A DNA stretch of 6,438 bases from an uncultured Lachnospiraceae bacterium (GCA_902782625.1 CACZNZ010000208.1:1-6438), one strand, 5' to 3'. Shown: positions 1-5,683, numbered from the stretch's first letter. Translations and numbers: made by a program. Notes: generated by a model from the sequence alone, not told the origin.

Positions 1-1
1 A

Positions 2-1312
2 CTAGCATCAAAAGCGATAAAAAGAGTTCCTTCGGAAAAGGCAAAAGGAGACAAGAGTCTTAAATCAAACGGTAAAGGAATCGTAAAGGCACAGGACTAC
101 GATGATGCTCCATACGAGGCTTCTTATTCAGGAAGACCAACTATTGCAATTTTGGACTCTGTAGGGGATGATAGTGAGCTCTATTGGTATTATAATCTTA
201 TACCAAACACGGGTGATTCTATTAAGGTAAACACAGATGAAGGTTTAGTTGAGTTTAAGTTGGCTGAGTATGAAGATGGAGACTGGTACTTTGAAAGTCC
301 TGATGATCCTGATGATTGGCTGACTATTGACTATATAGATGGCTATGATGATAGTAAACCAGTAACAATGTATGTGTATCATCAAGCGTGGGATGAAGAG
401 GAAGAGGATTATGTTGTAACGTGGAGTGCAAATGTTTCTATAACCAAATATTCACTTCAAAACGATGTTTCGAAGATAACTTTCACACCTGCAAGCATTA
501 ATCTGGTTGCAGAAGATATTATCAGCTATGATGAGGGAGTGCCGTACTACTCATTTTATAATAGAAGTGTACACAAGGCAGGCGGAGAGGAATGGAAATC
601 CCCATACGCATTGGGCGATGTACTGACAGTGTATTTTAAAAATGGATCAACACAGACTTTTACAAACCAAAACAAGCTGTACGAGGGTTATACGGCGGAC
701 GGTAGCCATTATTCATATTATGACGATAGATTTAACTATAGCAATTCGTATCTATACCCAAATGTATACAATGATACGTTAACTCTCGGCAACAATGTTG
801 TCACCATATCTTATCATGGAGTCAAAACAACAATCAATGTGACAGTAGAGACAGCTGCCCAAAAGGCCGCAAGAGAGAAAGCAGAAGCGGAGAAAGCAGC
901 AGCGGATGCAGCAGCGGCAGCAGCGGCGAAAGCAGCAGCAGCGAAAGCAGCGGCAGATGCAAAAATGAAGAGCATAAAAACTGTTAATGTAAACAAAGCT
1001 TCTGTCACTGCTAAGACGATTGGCAGCGCCATTGCAGCGGCCGGTGGATCGAAAGCCTATGTCAAAAAAATCGTTCTTGGCAAAAAAGTAAAGAAGATCA
1101 GTAAAAATGCTTTCAAAGGTACAAAAGTTACGACAGTAGAGGTCAGAACCAAGAAGCTCAAAGCAAAATCAGTAAAAGGATCGCTCAAGGGTTCCAAGGT
1201 TAAGACGATACTTGTTCGTGTCGGTAAAGCCAAGGCTAACAAGAAGTACAAAAAGCTTTACAAGAAAATCTTTACAAAGAAAAATGCTGGCAAAAAAGCC
1301 ACCGTTAAATAG
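2..1312 (+). CDS. Secreted multidomain protein with Ala/Lys linker and BspA-like basic tail, 5'-truncated by window edge
   Basis: The reading frame is open from base 2 to the TAA at 1310-1312, so the real start is outside the window; the TTG at 152 is internal. 436 residues are visible (residue 1 = codon at base 2). Residues about 40-150 are acidic and aromatic-rich. Residues about 155-283 look like a bacterial Ig-like fold ending in a strand pattern LGNNVVTISYHGVKTTINVTV. Residues 285-321 are an Ala/Lys/Glu linker, probably helical. Residues 325-436 are a Lys-rich domain with VKKIVLGKKVKKISKNAF and KGSLKGSKVKTILV segments. These resemble the leucine-rich BspA-like C-termini of clostridial surface proteins. 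The role is unknown; adhesion or binding to wall polymers is inference from the domain types. No sorting motif (LPxTG) or C-terminal membrane segment is present. The next gene starts 48 bp downstream on the same strand, without a terminator in the gap. Coding is certain; function is not. Confidence 0.85.
   Translation, partial: LASKAIKRVPSEKAKGDKSLKSNGKGIVKAQDYDDAPYEASYSGRPTIAILDSVGDDSELYWYYNLIPNTGDSIKVNTDEGLVEFKLAEYEDGDWYFESPDDPDDWLTIDYIDGYDDSKPVTMYVYHQAWDEEEEDYVVTWSANVSITKYSLQNDVSKITFTPASINLVAEDIISYDEGVPYYSFYNRSVHKAGGEEWKSPYALGDVLTVYFKNGSTQTFTNQNKLYEGYTADGSHYSYYDDRFNYSNSYLYPNVYNDTLTLGNNVVTISYHGVKTTINVTVETAAQKAAREKAEAEKAAADAAAAAAAKAAAAKAAADAKMKSIKTVNVNKASVTAKTIGSAIAAAGGSKAYVKKIVLGKKVKKISKNAFKGTKVTTVEVRTKKLKAKSVKGSLKGSKVKTILVRVGKAKANKKYKKLYKKIFTKKNAGKKATVK
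854..964 (+). repeat. Low-complexity GCAGC/GAAAGCAGC repeat coding the Ala/Lys linker
   Basis: This stretch is built from imperfect copies of gcagcagcg and gaaagcagc and codes a run of Ala with periodic Lys and Glu. It separates the Ig-like part of the protein from its basic tail. Mixed gca/gcg/gcc codons show that it is not a pure triplet tract, so strand slippage may alter its length, but less readily than in a perfect microsatellite. Its antisense gives a spurious hydrophobic frame. Confidence 0.75.
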
Positions 1313-1360
1313 AATCAGACAAACAACTAATAACATTACAAGGTTAATGACGGTTTCGAA

Positions 1361-3820
1361 ATGAATAATTTTTACAACCATCTAATGAATAAGAACAACA
1401 AAAAGGCCATAATCATTATGGCCTTTTTGTTACTGTGCTCGTTTTCATCAGTTTCTACGGCTAAAGATACACGTACGACTGACAACGGTCAGGTAGTCAT
1501 TATTTATGAGGAAGACAAAGTGTCAGAAGAAAAGCCGGAAGAAATACTCGATGAAGCACTGGGCAATGACTATACGATAGAAGATACCATAGTAGTAGAT
1601 GCTGCAGATGAATCGGAAAAAGACATAACAGTAGGGGTGATTTCTTCAGAAAATTATAATTCTGAGGAACTCCTGGATATTCTTCACGATACAGATGGTA
1701 TCAAATATGTCGAGCCAAATTACATTTTCAAGGCATTCACTTTGCCCGCCTGGAATGACAGCTATATGAAAGATGCATGGCACCTTGGAGAACAGGGAAT
1801 CAATGTAGACAAAGCGCCTGTTCCCGCCCAGGGAAGCAATCCGATTGTAATCGCTGTGATGGATTCAGGAATCGCTTACAATCACCCGGATATTAAATCA
1901 CGTATGTGGCAAGCACCGGTATCCGTGGAAGAAGGCGGTGCATACGGCCTTGATTGTGTTGATCGCGACGATGATCCTTATGATGAGAATGGGCATGGTA
2001 CACATTGTGCAGGAATTATCGCTGCATCAGCAGATAACGGCGAAGGCATCGCCGGAGTCACAGGCAAAAATGAAGTGCAGCTTTTGTCCGTCAGGGTGCT
2101 TGACGAAGCAGGAAAAGGAGAACTTGCAGATATCATCAAAGGGTATGATTACCTGATAGAAGCCAAAAAACAAGGCGCGAACATCAAGGCAGTTAACTGT
2201 TCTTTTGGAACAGAAGAAAAATCAAGTCTATTGGATTACGTGATCAATCAGGCCGGAGATAACGGCATCCTTACTATCGCAGCGGCAGGGAACGAATCTA
2301 AAGACAATGATTTCAATAACACCATGCCGGCGAATTCCAATTCTCCATATGTCATATCAGTGGCAGCTTCTGACGAGGAAGGCAGACTTGCATCATTTTC
2401 TAATTATGGAAAAGAAAATGTCGATGTCGCTGCACCCGGAAGTAACATCCTTTCAAGTGTATCATACGATAATTATGCCCCATATCTCTATGATACATCA
2501 CGCATACGTGCAAACACGGATGTGTACGGTGAGTTCGGCGGAGCTGAAATAGGTCGCGATTCAGAGACAGGGAAACAGTCAGTAAAACCTGTCTCAGGGA
2601 CAGATTATGAAGGGAATGCTATCACCGGTATTGAAACATTCGGAGAATCAAAAATGTATTCTATCTCCAGGGGCAGCAGCAGTGCGCAGATGAATCTTAG
2701 CATCACAAATGGCAGCGAACACGGAGCATTTCCGTCAGGCAATAACAGAGAAAGCCTGCGGTGGACCATAAAGAATCCAGGTTACGGAGAAAAATACATC
2801 CTGTTTTTCCCCTATGAAAAACACAATGCTTCGCCTTATGTCAGCGTAGTATACAAGACACAAACAGAACTTGATCCCACTAGCGGTGGCACCATGTACC
2901 TGGGGGATATCATAGTGCAAGAAGCCGAAGGCGGGAAGATTCAATACTCTGTATCGTCAGAAGGAGTCAACTCAACAATAGACGTCGACAAAACATGGAA
3001 CAGCATATGGCGGTCATCGGAAATGGAAGACATACTGTATGCACCTGAAAATGTAAGCGGACTCCAATACGGATCTTACGGGCTCGGCTTTGTCTACGAG
3101 GCATGGGATAATGGAGATGTCACGATAGATATCAGTTCACTTGCTATCTCGACAAAGAATCCTGATGTAAATACTTTTGGGAAGTATGATATCTTTTCAG
3201 GAACATCAGAAGCAGCCCCGGTTGTATCTGGGGCAATTGGACTGATTGCCGCACAGAATCCCCAAATGAATGCAGAGTCATTAAAGACAGTATTGCTAAA
3301 CACGACAAAAAAACAAGAAAGCCTCCAGGGGAAATGCGTAACAGGCGCAACGGTGGACTTTGCAGCATACCATATACCGGAACCGCCTAATGGCGATGAA
3401 GCCACCATCAACAAAGAGAACACCGGCGAAAGCAAGAAAACTACGGTTGTGAATGATGAAAAAACAAAGTTCACCTGGAGCGGAAAAAAACTGACATCAA
3501 AAATAAAGGTCATGACTCGTAAACCACTCTCAAAAACAAAGATGCCTAAGCAATTCCGCATAAAGAAGCAAAAAGGCAAAGCACTTCTAAAGTGGAAAAA
3601 GGTTAAAGGTATCAATGGATATCTGATCTTCCGTAAAACCGGAAAAGGCAGATTCCTACAGATAAAAAAACTTTCTTCCAGGAAAATAAAATATATCGAT
3701 AAAACTGTCAAAAAGGGCAGAAAATATCAATATATTATTGTCAGTTACAAGAAGGTGAAAGGGTCCAAAGCAGTACGCATATCACCGGCAACCAAAGCGA
3801 AAAAATTCAGAGCATACTAA
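1361..3820 (+). CDS. Secreted S8 family (subtilisin-like) serine protease with large insertion and FN3-like C-terminus
   Basis: This 819-residue preproprotein is predicted to be exported. Its signal peptide has basic NKNNKK, hydrophobic AIIIMAFLLL and probable cleavage after STA at residue 34. Residues about 43-125 resemble an I9 propeptide, ending LLDILHDTDGIKYVEPNYIF. The catalytic domain shows Asp168 (VMDSGI), His212 (NGHGTHCAG), oxyanion Asn311 (AAAGNES) and Ser616 (SGTSEAAP), all intact. About 240 residues (368-608) sit between the APGSNI segment and the Ser motif, where simple subtilisins have a short loop. Residues about 725-819 form a Lys-rich FN3-like domain (LLKWKKVKGINGYLIFRK, then YQYIIVSYKKV). 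The start at 1361 is the first ATG after an in-frame stop at 1331-1333. Met9 (1385) is a good alternative because it begins the signal peptide proper. Neither has a clear Shine-Dalgarno. Likely an extracellular or wall-bound protease; the substrate is unknown. Confidence 0.95.
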   Translation: MNNFYNHLMNKNNKKAIIIMAFLLLCSFSSVSTAKDTRTTDNGQVVIIYEEDKVSEEKPEEILDEALGNDYTIEDTIVVDAADESEKDITVGVISSENYNSEELLDILHDTDGIKYVEPNYIFKAFTLPAWNDSYMKDAWHLGEQGINVDKAPVPAQGSNPIVIAVMDSGIAYNHPDIKSRMWQAPVSVEEGGAYGLDCVDRDDDPYDENGHGTHCAGIIAASADNGEGIAGVTGKNEVQLLSVRVLDEAGKGELADIIKGYDYLIEAKKQGANIKAVNCSFGTEEKSSLLDYVINQAGDNGILTIAAAGNESKDNDFNNTMPANSNSPYVISVAASDEEGRLASFSNYGKENVDVAAPGSNILSSVSYDNYAPYLYDTSRIRANTDVYGEFGGAEIGRDSETGKQSVKPVSGTDYEGNAITGIETFGESKMYSISRGSSSAQMNLSITNGSEHGAFPSGNNRESLRWTIKNPGYGEKYILFFPYEKHNASPYVSVVYKTQTELDPTSGGTMYLGDIIVQEAEGGKIQYSVSSEGVNSTIDVDKTWNSIWRSSEMEDILYAPENVSGLQYGSYGLGFVYEAWDNGDVTIDISSLAISTKNPDVNTFGKYDIFSGTSEAAPVVSGAIGLIAAQNPQMNAESLKTVLLNTTKKQESLQGKCVTGATVDFAAYHIPEPPNGDEATINKENTGESKKTTVVNDEKTKFTWSGKKLTSKIKVMTRKPLSKTKMPKQFRIKKQKGKALLKWKKVKGINGYLIFRKTGKGRFLQIKKLSSRKIKYIDKTVKKGRKYQYIIVSYKKVKGSKAVRISPATKAKKFRAY
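1397..1431. terminator. Terminator-like perfect palindrome inside protease signal-peptide codons
   Basis: Arms 1397-1413 (AACAAAAAGGCCATAAT) and 1415-1431 are perfect reverse complements around one central C: 17 bp each. As RNA this gives a stem of 15-16 bp with a 3-5 nt loop. An A-tract lies on one side and TTTTTGTT on the other, the shape of a bidirectional intrinsic terminator. It may end transcripts of the upstream gene, since the 48-bp gap has no other hairpin. It also lies within codons for NKKAIIIMAFLL of the protease. The GC core is only GGCC/GGCC, so its strength as a terminator is uncertain. Confidence 0.55.
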
Positions 3821-3835
3821 TTCTGATTAAAAACC

Positions 3836-3841
3836 AGGAGG
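3836..3841 (+). promoter_or_regulatory. Strong ribosome binding site of the aldolase gene
   Basis: A perfect AGGAGG is followed by TAT and then two consecutive ATG codons. Spacing is 3 nt to the ATG at 3845 and 6 nt to the ATG at 3848. The second ATG is the better-spaced start, so the protein may be 223 rather than 224 residues. Confidence 0.85.
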
Positions 3842-3844
3842 TAT

Positions 3845-4519
3845 ATGATGAAACATAAATTTATAAAAGATAAAGAATGCAAAAAAGAAGTTGTCCGCTA
3901 TGCAAAACTGATGGATGAAAAAGGGCTGGTCAATTCCCTCGAGGGGAATCTGTCCGTCCTCGACCGGGAAAGCGGCCTGATCTACATCACCCCATCAGGG
4001 GTCAGAAAACGCTGGCTCGACGAAGAAAGCGTAGCTGTTGTCGATAGAGACGGAAACCAGGTTGACGGCAAACTCCGGCGCTCAAGTGAGATTCTGCTCC
4101 ACGAGGCAGCCTTACGTGCACGACCAGACTGCAATGCAGCGGCACATATTCATGCTCCTTATCTGACAGCCTACGCATACTGCGGAAAAGACATCGAGAT
4201 AAAATGCTCCACAACATTTGCCATTGTCTTTGAGAAGATTCCCTGCCTTCCCTATGGAGAACCAGGGACCAGCCATATTGCCGACGGCATCGAAGATCTG
4301 ATTCGCGAATACGACCTCATCCTGCTGGCCAATCACGGATGCCTCGCCGTCGGGAAAACCCTCGAAGACGCCTGCAAACTGGTTGAAGCAGCTGAAGAAG
4401 TCCTGAAAATCTGCCATCTGACCAAAGAAATCGGCCCCGTCCAGGATCTTACCGACAGCCAGCTCGAATCCATCTACGAAAATCATCCCGGCAGCCGCAG
4501 AAATCAGAAAAGATCCTGA
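3845..4519 (+). CDS. Class II aldolase, L-fuculose-1-phosphate aldolase-like (AraD/FucA family)
   Basis: This 224-residue cytosolic enzyme is predicted to be a zinc-dependent aldolase that reversibly splits a sugar 1-phosphate into DHAP and an aldehyde. The residues matching the FucA zinc site are present: Glu82 (RRSSEILLHEA), His101 and His103 (AAHIHAPY) and His164 (LLANHGCLAVG). Candidate phosphate-binding elements are Asn35 (EGNLS), TPSG at 49-52 and Ser80-Ser81. Glu at the SSE position fits the aldolases rather than ribulose-phosphate 4-epimerase, which has Asp there. Length is close to FucA (about 215). The exact sugar cannot be told: fuculose-, rhamnulose- or 5-deoxyribulose-type substrates are all possible. 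No kinase, isomerase or transporter gene lies beside it. It starts 24 bp after the protease without an intervening terminator, so the two may be cotranscribed, but the roles seem unrelated. The coding region is markedly GC-richer than the genes on its left. Confidence 0.9.
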   Translation: MMKHKFIKDKECKKEVVRYAKLMDEKGLVNSLEGNLSVLDRESGLIYITPSGVRKRWLDEESVAVVDRDGNQVDGKLRRSSEILLHEAALRARPDCNAAAHIHAPYLTAYAYCGKDIEIKCSTTFAIVFEKIPCLPYGEPGTSHIADGIEDLIREYDLILLANHGCLAVGKTLEDACKLVEAAEEVLKICHLTKEIGPVQDLTDSQLESIYENHPGSRRNQKRS

Positions 4520-4561
4520 TTCATAAGATAAGCTGAAATACGAATATTCAATTGTTCATTC

Positions 4562-4610
4562 TGGCAGCAGCACATATCCCGACGGATCGCTGCTGCCAAT
4601 CTTTTGCTTT
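4562..4610 (+). terminator. Intrinsic terminator after the aldolase gene
   Basis: Perfect 10-bp arms TGGCAGCAGC (4562-4571) and GCTGCTGCCA (4589-4598) enclose a 17-nt loop that can itself pair ATCC (4576-4579) with GGAT (4584-4587). A T-rich tail AATCTTTTGCTTTT follows on the plus strand. It lies 42 nt after the aldolase stop and between two convergent genes. On the minus strand the sequence beyond the stem is not T-rich, so termination of the opposing gene here is less sure. Confidence 0.85.
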
Positions 4611-5338
4611 TACCTCAAAAACAGATCAATGATACTGCTGATCAGAGCCATATCCAAGCACCGATCCGGTTTTTCATAAGTGAAGATTACGTCGTGAAAC
4701 GGATAAAGACCGTTACTCAGATAAAGATCCAGTTTTCTTATAAATGACGCTCTGTATTCCGGATCAGACAATAACCCCACATGTTCATGATACTTATACC
4801 TTTCCTCTGACGGCACATAAACCTTAAAATCCGGGTGAATCACCGTATAATCACTGAGTATAAGTTCAGGTTCATATTCGAAAGTTATTCCTTTCGCTGT
4901 ATAAAGATCTGCAATCATAGCTTCCACCCTTGATCTCACCATTATGCCACAGGATGCTTTGCACCATTTTCCTTCTTCACGGTAAACAGTCTGTTTCAAT
5001 TTTGCCTGCTCCTGATAAGCTTCCGGAAGACTATTCTGTATGGCAGTCGAATCACACACTTGATATCCCTTAGCCAATTGCTCCATCAATTCGATATTAT
5101 TCTCCAGTATCTCAGCCATCTCCTGAAATACCCTCCTTTTCCTCAACTGAGAAACCATGGGGTTGGATTCTGGCCCCAGGTAGATCTTTTTTCCTTGACT
5201 GTATGACTGAAAATACTTCTTTCCATTACGAGTATAAAAACTAAGACTGCCACCAGGTAATTGTTTAAGTTCTTTTTTACATTTCTCCAATCGGGATTTT
5301 TCCAAATTAATGTTTTCATTAAATATAATAGGATTCAT
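4610..5338 (-). CDS. Uncharacterised protein, probable PD-(D/E)XK nuclease-fold relative
   Basis: This 242-residue protein has no signal peptide or membrane segment, so it is probably cytosolic. Residues 1-120 are basic and mostly helical, including LPGGSLSFYTRNGKKYFQSY and a Lys/Arg-rich LRKRR at 65-69. The C-terminal half has the order expected of a PD-(D/E)XK core: RSRVEAMIADL with Glu139 in a helix, EYEPEL at 154-159, HPDF with Asp170, then YHEHVGLL with Glu185, followed by a Lys/Tyr helix (RKLDLYLSNG) and DVIFTYE. The lysine expected two residues after Glu185 is Val187. The pattern E-H-x-G followed by DPEY recalls, from memory, a widespread unnamed Firmicute family. DNA or RNA cleavage is therefore a weak inference. 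The start is fixed by AGGAGG 7 nt upstream. It has its own promoter and no partner gene, and its AT-rich composition contrasts with both flanking genes. Confidence 0.85.
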   Translation of the reverse strand: MNPIIFNENINLEKSRLEKCKKELKQLPGGSLSFYTRNGKKYFQSYSQGKKIYLGPESNPMVSQLRKRRVFQEMAEILENNIELMEQLAKGYQVCDSTAIQNSLPEAYQEQAKLKQTVYREEGKWCKASCGIMVRSRVEAMIADLYTAKGITFEYEPELILSDYTVIHPDFKVYVPSEERYKYHEHVGLLSDPEYRASFIRKLDLYLSNGLYPFHDVIFTYEKPDRCLDMALISSIIDLFLR

Positions 5339-5345
5339 ACCTGTT

Positions 5346-5351
5346 CCTCCT
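5346..5351 (-). promoter_or_regulatory. Ribosome binding site of the nuclease-like gene
   Basis: The plus-strand CCTCCT is AGGAGG on the minus strand (AAGGAGGAAC in context). It lies 7 nt before the ATG whose bases are 5338-5336. This is near-ideal spacing and fixes the start. Confidence 0.85.
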
Positions 5352-5362
5352 TGATATGTAAT

Positions 5363-5390
5363 ATTATAACAGATATAGTGAAAAATGCAA
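5363..5390 (-). promoter_or_regulatory. Sigma-A type promoter with extended -10, for the nuclease-like gene
   Basis: On the minus strand TTGCAT (5390-5385) is followed by a 16-nt spacer and a perfect TATAAT (5368-5363). The -10 is preceded by TG one base upstream, an extended -10. Transcription would start near 5356, leaving a leader of about 17 nt that contains the ribosome site. This makes the gene an independent unit separate from the upstream minus-strand folC-like gene. Confidence 0.8.
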
Positions 5391-5410
5391 ATTAATATTT
5401 TTTATAGTGA
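5374..5410 (-). promoter_or_regulatory. Paired TCACTATA direct repeats flanking the -35 box, possible operator
   Basis: The octamer TATAGTGA (TCACTATA on the minus strand) occurs at 5374-5381 and again at 5403-5410, 29 bp apart, close to three helical turns. One copy lies in the spacer between -35 and -10 and the other just upstream of the -35. This is where a repressor or regulator pair could bind. The region is AT-rich, so chance recurrence is possible. Confidence 0.3.
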
Positions 5411-5451
5411 TGATTAATTGTATGTATATCTTATTAAATATCCGCAAAGGT

Positions 5452-5524
5452 AAGGAACAGGGATACCGATTCGGGTAACAGTCAGGTTTCGCTATGAAGT
5501 TTTCCGCAGATAGCGGAAAAACCA
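5452..5524. repeat. 73-bp direct repeat, copy 1
   Basis: This copy matches 5579-5651 at 69 of 73 positions by hand alignment, with a period of 127 bp. The four differences fall at 5461-5463 (GGA versus AAG) and 5482 (T versus A). The last 42 bases are identical. Inside is a perfect 8-bp hairpin, TTTTCCGC (5500-5507) with GCGGAAAA (5513-5520), loop AGATA. A competing stem pairs GGTTT and CGCTAT (5485-5495) with ATAGCG (5510-5515) and AAACC (5519-5523). Confidence 0.9.
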
Positions 5525-5554
5525 AGGGAGGAGAAAGAGAATTCCCCGAATCGG
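5466..5554. repeat. 89-bp unit bounded by perfect 10-bp terminal inverted repeats (MITE-like or structured RNA)
   Basis: CCGATTCGGG (5466-5475) and CCCGAATCGG (5545-5554) are exact reverse complements and enclose the hairpin region of repeat copy 1. The shape fits a very small non-autonomous mobile element or a structured RNA closed by a basal stem. No clear target-site duplication is visible, and no transposase lies in the window. Copy 2 keeps the left arm (5593-5602) but lacks the right one. Confidence 0.5.
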
Positions 5555-5578
5555 ACTAGGACAGAGAGAGGGGAAGGC

Positions 5579-5651
5579 AAGGAACAGAAGTACCGATTCG
5601 GGTAACAGACAGGTTTCGCTATGAAGTTTTCCGCAGATAGCGGAAAAACCA
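5579..5651. repeat. 73-bp direct repeat, copy 2
   Basis: This is the second copy, with the same hairpin TTTTCCGC (5627-5634), loop AGATA, GCGGAAAA (5640-5647). Similarity resumes beyond the 73 bp: both copies go on to AATTCCCCG, after 12 fewer bases in copy 2. Copy 2 then runs into the GC-rich terminator hairpin instead of the CCCGAATCGG that closes copy 1. Confidence 0.9.
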
Positions 5652-5683
5652 GAAAATTCCCCGGGAAGCGCCGCTTCCCGGGG
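5644..5683 (-). terminator. Intrinsic terminator of the folC-like gene
   Basis: Perfect 12-bp arms CCCCGGGAAGCG (5659-5670) and CGCTTCCCGGGG (5672-5683) form a very strong GC hairpin 21 nt after the minus-strand stop codon. On the minus strand it is followed by AATTTTCTGGTTTTT. The distal T-run belongs to repeat copy 2, so repeat and terminator are fused. No T-tract follows on the plus strand. Confidence 0.85.

Noticed and set aside
152..154. TTG as the start codon of the first gene
   Set aside because: The same frame is open upstream to base 2 with plausible coding sequence (SGRPTIAILDS just before and across it), and no ribosome site precedes it. The gene is truncated by the window edge.
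814..1032. 72-residue hydrophobic minus-strand frame, resembling a membrane peptide
   Set aside because: Its hydrophobicity is the antisense of the Ala/Lys linker; there is no promoter or ribosome site.
1287..1302. Small hairpin TGGC-AAAAAA-GCCA at the end of the first gene
   Set aside because: The stem is only 4 bp with no following T-tract and lies within codons; too weak to be a terminator.
1421..1440. Lipobox in the protease signal peptide (FLLLC)
   Set aside because: The residue before Cys is Leu rather than Gly, Ala or Ser, and a good signal peptidase I site (STA) lies downstream, so lipidation is unlikely.
3094..3711. 205-residue minus-strand frame opposite the protease
   Set aside because: It lies fully antisense to a well-supported subtilase with intact catalytic motifs and shows no recognisable domain; it is a shadow frame.
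4112..4486. 124-residue minus-strand frame opposite the aldolase
   Set aside because: It is antisense to conserved zinc-site codons and has no ribosome site or known motif.
5452..5651. Possible CRISPR array
   Set aside because: There are only two copies, each 73 bp, with one 54-bp purine-rich spacer, and no cas genes. The repeat length and internal structure do not fit CRISPR.
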